From DSAR01 sp034437315 (GTDB taxonomy: Bacteria > Chloroflexota > Anaerolineae > B4-G1), in NCBI GenBank assembly GCA_034437315.1, contig DAOTUC010000014.1, positions 1-22,815 on the forward strand: 22,815 nt of DNA, in the 5' to 3' direction. Below, piece after piece: positions 1-7,545 of the stretch (position 1 is the stretch's first letter; each line of letters opens with the position of its first letter). The position numbers and the translations under genes are program-made. Under the pieces are notes generated by a model. The model made no database searches and had not been told where the DNA came from. It saw only the letters and a program-made list of their open reading frames with translations.

Positions 1-1113
1 GAGACGCCGCCGGACGCGATTAACATCGCCGTGCTGGGCAGCGACCGGCGGCCCGATTGGGATAATTGGCGCACCGACGTGGTGCAGATCGTCTCCATTC
101 AACCGATGATCCCGGCGGTGACGGTGCTCTCTGTGCCCCGCGACTTATACGTGTACATTCCGGGCTACTGGATGGGGCGCATCAATTTCGCCGATATGTA
201 TGGCGATATGTATGAACACGAAGAGGGCGGTTGTGGGCTGTTGAAAGATACGATGCGCTACAACCTGGGAATTCCCATCGACCATTGCGTGCGCACCGAT
301 TTCGATGGATTGATCGCCGTCGTGGATACGCTGGGCGGCGTCGATATCCCCGTCCACTGCCAGCTATACGATTATTGGCCCTATCCTGACGAAAACGGCG
401 AATATCAGATCAAAACGATAGAACCGGGCGTGCACCACATGGACGGCGAGACCGCCTTGTGGTACGCCCGCTCGCGCAAGACGACCAGCACCTTCGACCG
501 GGAATGGCGTCAGCAACAGGTGTTGCAGGCCATCTGGCGCAAGTCCCGCCAGCTCAACGTCCTACCCCAACTGCCGCAACTATGGGAACAATTCAATCAG
601 ACGATCGTGACCGATATGACGTTCGGCGAAGTGGCCCAATTGGCCGGCATCGCCTTCCGGCTCGACGAGCGAAACGTGCGCTTTCGCAACATCGGCTATG
701 CCCACGTATTCCCCTGGACGACGCCCTTGGGTGGATCGGTCTTCCTGCCAAATTGGGAGGAATTAGAACCGGCGCTGACCGAAGCTATGGGGCCCGCGCC
801 TGAGGGACGCGGGTGGCGCACGCTCCAGACCGTGGAAGTCTGGAACGGCACGACAAACGCCGATTGGGATCAACTGGCCGCCGACCGCCTACTTCGGCAG
901 GGTTTCGGGGTCTCAATTGGACAAGCCGACCGGCGAGATTACGCCCAGACCCAGTTAATCGACTTCACGACGTCGAGCAAGGGGAGCGCGGTCTCCTACC
1001 TGCAATGGATGTTTAACGTGAGCAACGCCAACGTCATCTCGTCGCCCGAGACAAACGAGGGCGCCCCCTACCGGCTCATCATCGGCGCCGATTATCAAAC
1101 GTGCCGTCGTTAG
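1..1113 (+). CDS. LCP (LytR-CpsA-Psr) family protein, 5' truncated by window edge
   Basis: Frame 1 is open from the first base to TAG at 1111-1113. The start lies outside the window; the GTG at 31 is internal, because the preceding residues (DAINIAV before LGSDRR) already belong to the family's first conserved strand. Seen: LGSDRR followed by R-x-D, SVPRDLYVYIPG, RINFADMYG, the TLGGVDIPV segment, and ALWYARSR followed by D-x-x-R-x-x-RQQ, all hallmarks of the LCP catalytic domain. The last ~95 residues (from about VEVWNGT) look like a LytR_C domain. Known for the family: LCP enzymes are membrane-anchored on the outer face and transfer lipid-linked polymers to peptidoglycan. The N-terminal membrane anchor is presumably upstream. 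Which polymer is attached cannot be told from this sequence. Confidence 0.93.
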   Translation, partial: ETPPDAINIAVLGSDRRPDWDNWRTDVVQIVSIQPMIPAVTVLSVPRDLYVYIPGYWMGRINFADMYGDMYEHEEGGCGLLKDTMRYNLGIPIDHCVRTDFDGLIAVVDTLGGVDIPVHCQLYDYWPYPDENGEYQIKTIEPGVHHMDGETALWYARSRKTTSTFDREWRQQQVLQAIWRKSRQLNVLPQLPQLWEQFNQTIVTDMTFGEVAQLAGIAFRLDERNVRFRNIGYAHVFPWTTPLGGSVFLPNWEELEPALTEAMGPAPEGRGWRTLQTVEVWNGTTNADWDQLAADRLLRQGFGVSIGQADRRDYAQTQLIDFTTSSKGSAVSYLQWMFNVSNANVISSPETNEGAPYRLIIGADYQTCRR

Positions 1114-1149
1114 CGAATCAGCGAGTCAGCGGAATGAGCGAATGAGCGA
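1113..1149. repeat. Dispersed intergenic repeat, copy A (GCGAATCAGCGA / AATGAGCGAATG units)
   Basis: The short gap after the LCP gene starts with GCGAATCAGCGAGTCAGCGG followed by AATGAGCGAATGAGCGAA. The reverse complement of 13905-13936 reads almost the same, with roughly three differences over about 32 bases. The unit is internally repetitive (NNNGCGAA, period about 8). The repeat overlaps the LCP stop codon. No function is known to me. Confidence 0.6.
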
Positions 1150-1162
1150 ACGCGCCCCATTT

Positions 1163-1186
1163 ACTTGCAGACTTGCATACTTGCAT
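1163..1186. repeat. Three tandem 8-bp units, ACTTGCAG / ACTTGCAT / ACTTGCAT
   Basis: Three consecutive 8-bp units differ only in the last base and sit 9 bp before the AGGAGG ribosome binding site of the peptidase gene. The position in the leader suggests it is transcribed, but no role can be assigned. It may be an extension of the same intergenic repeat landscape as 1113-1149. Confidence 0.6.
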
Positions 1187-1204
1187 ATCTCAACAGGAGG
1201 CTCT

Positions 1205-2302
1205 ATGTACACCGAACGACTTTCACGATTGATTGAAGCGGCCAGCGCCAGTGGATTCGACGCGCTGGCTGTGATGCCCGGCCCCAATCTATTTTATCTC
1301 ACGGGGATGTCGTTTCACTTGAGCGAGCGCCCGGCGCTCCTTTTGATTCCCCTGAATCGAACGCCGGCGCTGGTAGCGCCGGGATTTGAGGCGGTCAAGG
1401 CGGATGAAGCGCCGCTGGAGATCGAACGGTTTACCTACACCGACGAGGAGGGGTATGAACCAGCGTTTCGTCGGGCTTGCGATGGATTGAACCTCGCCCA
1501 GCGCACCATCGGGGCGGAGGCGTTCAAGTTGCGGATGGTAGAACTGCGACTTTTAGAACGGTACGCGCCCGGTTGTCGCATCGCGCCGGCCGAGGAGACG
1601 TTGGCCGCGTTACGGATGCGTAAGGACGCGCAGGAACTGGCCCATATGCGCCGCGCAGTGGAGATCACCGAGGCGGCGCTGGAAGAGACGAAAGCGCAAA
1701 TCGCCGCGGGAATGACAGAGCAAGAGATCGCCGCCATATTGCAAACCGCGATTCTACGGCATGGCGGAAAGGGTATGTCCTTTGGCCCAATCGTCCAGAC
1801 GGGCGCCAACGCCGCATCCCCCCACGCCGAGCCCGGCGACGCTGTGATTCAACCGGGCGCGACCATCGTCATCGACTGCGGCACAGTGGTGAACGGTTAC
1901 ATGTCGGACATCACACGCACCTTCGCCACCGGCGAGCTGGACGCGGAGATGACCCAGGTCTACGAGGTCGTACGGGCGGCCAACGTCGCCGGCCGCCAGG
2001 CGGTCGAGCCGGGCGTCCCGGCCCAGGAAGTTGATCGAGCCGCGCGGCGGGTCATCGAACAGGCCGGGTATGGCGAGTACTTCAATCACCGCACCGGGCA
2101 CGGATTGGGATTGGAGGTGCACGAGCCGCCTTACATCGTCGAGGGAAACGAGCGCATCCTGGAGCCCGGGATGACGTTCACCGTCGAGCCGGGCGTCTAT
2201 CTCCCCGACCAGGGCGGCGTGCGCATTGAGGACGACGTGGTGGTGACAGCGGACGGCGGGGAAAGTTTAACCACGTTCCCGCGCGAGTTCAGGCCATTGT
2301 AA
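1205..2302 (+). CDS. M24 family metallopeptidase, Xaa-Pro aminopeptidase/dipeptidase type
   Basis: The 365-residue protein has the creatinase-like N-terminal domain (about 1-130) and the pita-bread M24 catalytic domain (about 145-365). The five expected metal ligands are visible: D224 (VIDCGT), D235 (MSDITRT), H299 (TGHGLG), E328 (TVEPGVY) and E342 (RIEDD). H306 in LEVHEPP matches the conserved second histidine. Known role: these enzymes use two metal ions to cleave the bond before a proline, in cytosolic peptide turnover. I chose ATG 1205 over an upstream in-frame ATG at 1142 because AGGAGG at 1195-1200 is correctly spaced and the family homology starts there; the upstream extension would translate repeat DNA. 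Amino- versus dipeptidase specificity is not resolved. Confidence 0.93.
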   Translation: MYTERLSRLIEAASASGFDALAVMPGPNLFYLTGMSFHLSERPALLLIPLNRTPALVAPGFEAVKADEAPLEIERFTYTDEEGYEPAFRRACDGLNLAQRTIGAEAFKLRMVELRLLERYAPGCRIAPAEETLAALRMRKDAQELAHMRRAVEITEAALEETKAQIAAGMTEQEIAAILQTAILRHGGKGMSFGPIVQTGANAASPHAEPGDAVIQPGATIVIDCGTVVNGYMSDITRTFATGELDAEMTQVYEVVRAANVAGRQAVEPGVPAQEVDRAARRVIEQAGYGEYFNHRTGHGLGLEVHEPPYIVEGNERILEPGMTFTVEPGVYLPDQGGVRIEDDVVVTADGGESLTTFPREFRPL

Positions 2303-2316
2303 TCAAGACTAACACG

Positions 2317-2955
2317 ATGAATTTTAATCAACTGATCGAGTTATTGACCACATATCACAACGAGAACGCTTTTAACCAATACGTCGAGGTGGATCCGGCC
2401 CTGGACCTACCAGAAGGCCCGGCGATGCGGCGGCGAAACCTGCGCTGTTACCTGGAGGCCTTCGCCGACGCCGACTATCTCCTGGTTGGCGAGGCGGCCG
2501 GGTACGCCGGATGTCGCTTTTCCGGCATTCCGTTCACCTGCGAAGCCCAGTTGGTCGGAGAGGATAAGCTGGCCTGGACCACACCCTTCGATGAACAACT
2601 GGCCCGCAGCAGCACGCGCGAGACGCTCTGGGTGGAGCGTTCCGCCTCTATCGTGTGGCCCGCCTTCGATGGACGGACCGACTGCCTGCTGTGGAACGCC
2701 TTCCCGTGGCACCCCTTCGGCGAGAAGGGGCCGCTTTCCAACCGTGCGCCGGGCAAGGATTTGAACGACGGGTTAGATGTGTTGCGCTGCCTGCTCGATT
2801 TATTTCCCACCGCCGAGCCTTACGCCGTGGGGCGGGTGGCCCAGCGAGCGCTAAAACGCATCGGCGTGACCGCCCCCTACATCCGGCACCCATCGCACGG
2901 AGGCCAGCGCAAATTCAAGGCGGGGGTGGACGCGCTGCTCATCAGAAACATTTGA
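2317..2955 (+). CDS. Uracil-DNA glycosylase superfamily protein
   Basis: The 212-residue protein carries the superfamily's first motif as LLVGEAAGYAGCRFSGIPFT (about 55-74), the central strand LLWNAFPWHPF, and the late H-P-S-H-G-G motif followed by KF-x-x-G (about 191-200). These map to the water-activating or base-pocket loop and the leucine-type insertion loop of UDGs. Its cysteines do not show the spacing of the Fe-S cluster of family 4 enzymes, so it is probably another subgroup. Likely role: removal of uracil or a damaged base from DNA, in base-excision repair; the exact substrate is unknown. It starts 14 bp after the peptidase stop, with no strong ribosome binding site, so it may be translated from the same transcript. 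Confidence 0.8.
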   Translation: MNFNQLIELLTTYHNENAFNQYVEVDPALDLPEGPAMRRRNLRCYLEAFADADYLLVGEAAGYAGCRFSGIPFTCEAQLVGEDKLAWTTPFDEQLARSSTRETLWVERSASIVWPAFDGRTDCLLWNAFPWHPFGEKGPLSNRAPGKDLNDGLDVLRCLLDLFPTAEPYAVGRVAQRALKRIGVTAPYIRHPSHGGQRKFKAGVDALLIRNI

Positions 2956-2979
2956 GTGATATGAAAGCAGAGCATATTG

Positions 2980-4023
2980 ATGAGCATTAAAATTGCTTTT
3001 ACAGGAACCGGCTACATCGCCCAGATCCACGCCCGCGCGGTGCAACATCTGCCCGACGTCGAGGCGGCGGCGGTGGTCAACCACCGCCCAGCGTCAATGG
3101 CCGCTTTCGCCGCCGAGTTTGGCGTCCCGCGCCAGTACACCACCGTCGAAGCGTTGCTGCGCGATGGCGGCGTGGACGTCCTCAGCGTCAACACGCCCAA
3201 CTACCTGCACGCCTCGCAGACCATCGCGGCGCTGGAGGCCGGCCTTCCCGTCATCGTCGAAAAGCCGATGGCGATGAACGCCCAGGAGGCCGAGGCGATG
3301 GTCGCAGACAGCGAACGCGCCGGCGCGCCTCTGATGGTCGCTCACTGCTGGCGCTTCGACCCGGAAGTGTTGTGGCTGCGGCGACAGGTCACGACCGGAC
3401 GGCTAGGTCGAATCGTGCGCACCAAGGGGTATGGCGTTCACGTCCGTTGGGGACCGTCGGGATGGTTCACGCAAAAGCGCTACGCCGGAGGCGGCGCGGT
3501 AGCCGATATGGGCATCCATGCCCTGGACACCGTCCGCTTCCTCCTGGGCGATCCACAGCCGGTGAGCGTCTACGCCCGCATCGGCGCCTATTACGCGCCC
3601 CCGTCTGATGACTCTGATGACAATGACGCGGCGTACGATGTAGACGACACCGGCGTCATCATCGTCAACTGGGACAACGGCGCGACCTCGTACCTGGAGG
3701 CCGGTTGGCGGCAACCCCACGCCGATGGGCCGCCAGCCTCGACCCAGCTCTACGGCACGCTGGGTTTCGGGCGGATCCTTCCGACCTACCTCGAGTTGTT
3801 GAGCGAGGACCGGACGGCGGCGCAACGGGTCGAATCCGGGTTCACACACAAACGAGCACCCCATCCCCCTCAGCGCCTTTACGATGCACAGATGGCCTAC
3901 TTCATAAACTGCGTGCGGAGCGGTCAGACGCCGACGCCCGGCGGCGCGGAGGGATGGATCAACATGCAAATAATCGACGCGGCATACGAAAGCGCCCGCA
4001 CAGGGCAGGTGGTCGCGCTGTAA
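2980..4023 (+). CDS. Gfo/Idh/MocA family NAD(P)-dependent oxidoreductase
   Basis: The 347-residue protein has an N-terminal Rossmann fold (IAFTGTGYIAQIHARA, about 5-20, the dinucleotide-binding glycine turn) and the family's catalytic signature VIVEKPMAMN (the EKP lysine, near residue 95). The second domain has GGGAVADMGIHALDT, with the conserved Asp and His. Known for the family: oxidation or reduction of a sugar or inositol-type hydroxyl with NAD(P); the substrate cannot be predicted. ATG 2980 is preferred to the TTG three bases earlier. An acidic insert (SDDSDDNDAAYDVDD, about 208-222) precedes the second-domain strand and is unusual in composition. It follows the UDG gene by 24 bp on the same strand. 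Confidence 0.9.
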   Translation: MSIKIAFTGTGYIAQIHARAVQHLPDVEAAAVVNHRPASMAAFAAEFGVPRQYTTVEALLRDGGVDVLSVNTPNYLHASQTIAALEAGLPVIVEKPMAMNAQEAEAMVADSERAGAPLMVAHCWRFDPEVLWLRRQVTTGRLGRIVRTKGYGVHVRWGPSGWFTQKRYAGGGAVADMGIHALDTVRFLLGDPQPVSVYARIGAYYAPPSDDSDDNDAAYDVDDTGVIIVNWDNGATSYLEAGWRQPHADGPPASTQLYGTLGFGRILPTYLELLSEDRTAAQRVESGFTHKRAPHPPQRLYDAQMAYFINCVRSGQTPTPGGAEGWINMQIIDAAYESARTGQVVAL

Positions 4024-4077
4024 GCGTTTTGATTTTTCAACCAACTGCTTAGCTTAACAATGGCACATTTGTCCCCG

Positions 4078-4142
4078 GCGAATAAATTCGCGGGCCACAA
4101 CTGCAAAGTCGGCCTACGCCGACTATAAACTAACCCGCGAAT
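4078..4142. terminator. Nested palindromes between convergent genes, probable bidirectional terminator
   Basis: Three inverted repeats are nested in the gap between the oxidoreductase (+) and the RecQ-type gene (-): GCGAAT-AA-ATTCGC at 4078-4091; ATTCGCGGG at 4086-4094 with CCCGCGAAT at 4134-4142; and a perfect inner stem GTCGGC-CTAC-GCCGAC at 4108-4123. Convergent placement favours a terminator role, but no long T-run follows. It could equally be a small mobile palindromic repeat. Confidence 0.5.
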
Positions 4143-4172
4143 GTTCCCCTGGCCCGAACGGTTACGGGACGT

Positions 4173-7151
4173 TTACGCCAGTTCGTCCAGAACAGTGGGA
4201 TCCGCCAGCGCCGCCTTGCCATCCGGGGTGAGATCAAGCACCGCCCCGCCATGATCGAGTCGGCGGGCTGCAAGGAGACCGGCGTGTTCGAGGCGGCGGA
4301 TCAATCGCTCGACGGCTGTGCGCGAGCGGAAGGCGAGCGCGCCGAACTCGGCCTGTTCGCGCGCCTTCTGGTGCAGGGCGTATTGTCCAGGCCGGGATTT
4401 GACATCCCCGCGCAAGATGCGCGTCAGCGTGCGCCGCCCCCAGCTCCAGGGAGCGTTTTCCACGCATTGTAGGATGACCAACAACTGCTCCCGCTCGCCC
4501 GGCAGATCGAGCGTTGGGGAGGACGGCGTTGGGGAGGACGGCGTGGGCGCGCCGTCGGCCGAGCGACGCAGGCAATTGTCACAGCGAGCATCACTCTGGG
4601 AATCGGCCCGACCATCGGCCCGACCATCGGCCCCCTCACACCGCTCGATAACGCGGCCGCCCAGGTAAGCGTTGAGATGACCGTGACGGCAGTGGGTGGT
4701 CTTGGCGTAGGCCGCGATCTCGTCCACCCGCTGAGATTGAACCGTCTCGTGCCGTTCCAACAGGTCCGCGACCCGGTCGGCGGCGTCGGATGGCGGCGGG
4801 CGCAACCCCAGGAGCATGTCGCGCCCGCTCGGCCGGTAGTTGATCCACCCGGCCTCCTCCCACTGGAGCAGGTCGCGCTCAATCGTCATCGGGGAGAGAG
4901 CGGCTTGCCGCGCGACGTCACACAAGTTCACCGTCAGCCATTGACCGGGACGCAGGCAAGCCGCGCGGCAGAAGGCGGCGAACGCCTGCGCCCCAGCGGC
5001 CGGCGCGGTTGTCGCAGCGTCATCGATGGCGAGGCGGACGAGGGCGCTGCAAGGGATGTCGGGGCCGCGCTGCAAGAGTTGCGCCTCCTCCAGCATACTG
5101 AGCGCCACCCGGATGCGGGTTCCCTCCGTCCGCAAGTCCCGTTCCAGGTCGCCGATCGCGATTTGGCCGATCTCCTGACCGTCCAACCGGCTTTTGACCG
5201 CGGCGTAGACCTGGCGCAAGAATGGGATGGGCAGCGCGTCGCGGCGCATGCGGCGGGTCAGCGTCGCCCGGTCGTGAGCGGTGTACATCATCAAGCAACG
5301 GGCGGGGCGCCCATCCCGCCCGGCCCGTCCCGCCTCCTGGTAATAGGATTCCAGCGAGGGCGGGGGGACGAAGTGAACGATAAAACGGATGTCGGCCTTG
5401 TCGATTCCCATACCAAAGGCGACGGTCGCCGCGACGACGCGGACGCGATCGGCCATAAAGTCGTCCTGCACCTGCGCCCGGTTGGGGATGCCGGCGTGAT
5501 AGTGGGCCGCGTCGACGCCGTAGCGGCGCAGGAGGGCGGCCAATTCCTCGCAGCGGGCGCGCGTGCCGGCGTAGACGATGCCGCTGCCGGATTCGGCGCG
5601 GCAAAAAGCCAGCAGACGGCGCTGTTTCTCGTCGGTATTGCGGGCGTGAAAGACCGCCAATTGCAGGTTTGGGCGGGTCGCGTCGCCGGCGATGACGCGC
5701 ATATCGCCGGGCGCGTCGCTCAACCGGTGGACGACGTCGCGTCGCACCCGATGCGGGGCTGTGGCCGTCATCGCCAGGAGGGGCGGATCACCCAGCCCTC
5801 GCCGGGCTTGCCCGATCATCAGGTAATCGGGGCGAAAATCGTGGCCCCACATACTGACGCAATGGGCCTCGTCAATGACCAGCCGGTTGACGCCGGCGCA
5901 TCGAATGGCGTGCAGGAAAGGGGGTTGGCGCAATCGCTCTGGCGCGGCGTAGACCAGCCGGTACGCACCCTGGGCCACGTGTTCCATCCGGCGACGCAAT
6001 TCGTCGCCGTCGAGGCTGCTGTTGATAGTGGTCGCTCGCTGCCGGATGGGCTGGGGCAGGGAATCAACCTGGTCTTTCATCAGGGCGATGAGGGGGGAAA
6101 TGACCAGGGTGACGCCGCTCTCGTCGAGGACGGCGGGGAGTTGGTAGCACAGGGATTTACCGCCGCCGGTGGGCAGGATGGTAAACACATCCTCGCCCCG
6201 CATGACGCAGGCTATCGTCTCCAGTTGGCCGGGCAAGAGCGTATCGAAACCGAAGAGCCGGTGGGTCGCTTCGGCGATGGCGCGTCGCTCTTCGTCGGAG
6301 ACCGGTATCTGGTCGAGCGCGGGCAGTTGTTCGGCCGGTTCCGGGCGGCGAGGTGGGGCGGATGGATCTGGCGCGCGTGGCCGGGCCTCTGCTTCCGGTG
6401 ATGTGTCCGACTGGCCCATGGCGTCCGTCTCCTCAATCTGGCAACGGGCGAGTTGTTCCGCTACGGCGGTCAAGCGCGTCTGTTCCCCACTGGCGGAGAA
6501 GTAATCGCGCAAAAGGCGCAGGTCAGCGACAGAGAGCGGGGCCTCCTCTCCCCCGGCGTTCAGGAGTTGCACGGCGTAACCGCTGGCGGCGACCAGATCG
6601 CCCTGGGCCTGATGAAAGGCCAGCATGCCCCGCAGGTAGGCGCGTCCGTGCGGCCTGAGCTCGCGCAACCGGCGGTAGGCGTCCGCGGCGGCGTCCCAAT
6701 CGGCCGCGTCCGGGCCGGTCGCGGCCAGCTCGACCCGGCCCAGGAGCGCCCAGGCCATCACACTTTCCTCCCGTTCGGCGATCAGGTCGTGGGCAATCTG
6801 CCGGGCGGTCGCGACGTCGCCCCGCGCCAGGTGAATGTGGGCCAGGAGGACCTGGGCTTTGAGCGAGGCGCGATAACTCAGGCGCTCCGCCATCACGTCC
6901 AACGCCTCCTCGTGACGTCCCTGAGCCAGGAACGCCCGCGCGCGCAGGTCGTACAATGTGACGTGGGTTGGGGATTGGGGAATCAAGTAATCGAGGCAGG
7001 CGTGCAGAGCGTCGAGATGGCGCCAGCGGAGCAAGAAATAGAGCAGACGGTTGCGCTCATTCGTCGCCATACGAAGAATTTGAGCGCGCGTGAACCCCAG
7101 TTCATTCAGGATGGGGAACTGACCGTCACGGTGATCAGATCGCTTATTCAT
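4173..7151 (-). CDS. RecQ-type ATP-dependent DNA helicase with N-terminal TPR-like extension
   Basis: This 992-residue protein has three parts. Residues 1-240 are alpha-helical and TPR-like (for example LRARAFLAQGRHEEALDVMAE), followed by a Pro/Ala-rich linker to about 280. Residues 295-615 are the RecQ helicase core: PTGGGKS 327-333 (Walker A), VISPLIALMKDQV, DEAH 427-430, AMTATA, and the late motif ESYYQEAGRAGRDGR. A winged-helix-like stretch (about 735-790) then precedes a four-cysteine zinc site, C821, C838, C857, C860, and a C-terminal region with a final helix-turn-helix-like segment. RecQ proteins unwind DNA 3'-5' in repair and recombination. In E. coli RecQ the second and third cysteines are two residues apart; here 18 residues separate them, made of ADGR repeats. 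The ATG overlaps the ridA stop by 8 bp, so translation is probably coupled. Unlike a typical 600-residue RecQ, it carries the extra front domain. Confidence 0.93.
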   Translation of the reverse strand: MNKRSDHRDGQFPILNELGFTRAQILRMATNERNRLLYFLLRWRHLDALHACLDYLIPQSPTHVTLYDLRARAFLAQGRHEEALDVMAERLSYRASLKAQVLLAHIHLARGDVATARQIAHDLIAEREESVMAWALLGRVELAATGPDAADWDAAADAYRRLRELRPHGRAYLRGMLAFHQAQGDLVAASGYAVQLLNAGGEEAPLSVADLRLLRDYFSASGEQTRLTAVAEQLARCQIEETDAMGQSDTSPEAEARPRAPDPSAPPRRPEPAEQLPALDQIPVSDEERRAIAEATHRLFGFDTLLPGQLETIACVMRGEDVFTILPTGGGKSLCYQLPAVLDESGVTLVISPLIALMKDQVDSLPQPIRQRATTINSSLDGDELRRRMEHVAQGAYRLVYAAPERLRQPPFLHAIRCAGVNRLVIDEAHCVSMWGHDFRPDYLMIGQARRGLGDPPLLAMTATAPHRVRRDVVHRLSDAPGDMRVIAGDATRPNLQLAVFHARNTDEKQRRLLAFCRAESGSGIVYAGTRARCEELAALLRRYGVDAAHYHAGIPNRAQVQDDFMADRVRVVAATVAFGMGIDKADIRFIVHFVPPPSLESYYQEAGRAGRDGRPARCLMMYTAHDRATLTRRMRRDALPIPFLRQVYAAVKSRLDGQEIGQIAIGDLERDLRTEGTRIRVALSMLEEAQLLQRGPDIPCSALVRLAIDDAATTAPAAGAQAFAAFCRAACLRPGQWLTVNLCDVARQAALSPMTIERDLLQWEEAGWINYRPSGRDMLLGLRPPPSDAADRVADLLERHETVQSQRVDEIAAYAKTTHCRHGHLNAYLGGRVIERCEGADGRADGRADSQSDARCDNCLRRSADGAPTPSSPTPSSPTLDLPGEREQLLVILQCVENAPWSWGRRTLTRILRGDVKSRPGQYALHQKAREQAEFGALAFRSRTAVERLIRRLEHAGLLAARRLDHGGAVLDLTPDGKAALADPTVLDELA

Positions 7152-7527
7152 CCTTCAGAACCGCGACCGCCTCAATCTCGACCAGGAACCCGTAGTGGAG
7201 TTCCCTGGTGGGCACGACGGCACGGGCGGGGCGGTGATCACCGAAGAACGCGGCGTAGACCGCGTTGACCCGGCCCCACAGCGCGATGTCGGCGACGTAG
7301 ACGGTCGTCTTGAGCACGCGGTCGACGTCGCTGCCGGCGGCCCGCAGGATCGCGGCGACGTTCGCCAGGGCCTGCCGGGTCTGCGCCTCAATATCGCCGA
7401 GCCGCTTCTCGCCGGTCTGCGGGTCGACGGCCAATTGACCGGAGACGTAGACCAGACCGTCGTGGACGATGGCCTGGGCGTAGTGTCCGGCGGGCGGCGG
7501 GGCTTGATCGGTCGATATTTCTCTCAT
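7144..7527 (-). CDS. RidA family protein (enamine/imine deaminase type)
   Basis: The 127-residue length is typical of RidA/YjgF/UK114 proteins. Seen: the YVSGQLAVDPQTGE segment, the VLKTTVYVADI strand, R102 in RPARAVVP (matching the carboxylate-binding arginine of E. coli RidA) and E119 in VEIEAVA. Family role: hydrolysis of reactive 2-aminoacrylate-type imines released by PLP enzymes; trimeric and cytosolic. The N-terminus MREISTDQAPPPAGHYAQA fits the usual start, with GGAGG about 10 bases upstream. It sits between dinG (18 bp upstream) and recQ (8-bp overlap), an unexpected partner for two helicases. R102 suggests an active deaminase, but subgroups differ in activity. Confidence 0.92.
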   Translation of the reverse strand: MREISTDQAPPPAGHYAQAIVHDGLVYVSGQLAVDPQTGEKRLGDIEAQTRQALANVAAILRAAGSDVDRVLKTTVYVADIALWGRVNAVYAAFFGDHRPARAVVPTRELHYGFLVEIEAVAVLKDE

Positions 7528-7545
7528 CTTGAGACCTCCGTTTCT

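Noticed and set aside
1142..1204. Upstream start for the M24 peptidase
   Set aside because: The extension translates the repeat leader; AGGAGG at 1195-1200 identifies ATG 1205.
4677..6401. Long plus-strand open frame of 574 codons across the recQ gene
   Set aside because: It is antisense to recQ, whose helicase motifs are complete; its translation is low-complexity and matches no family. Long antisense frames are expected in high-GC coding DNA.
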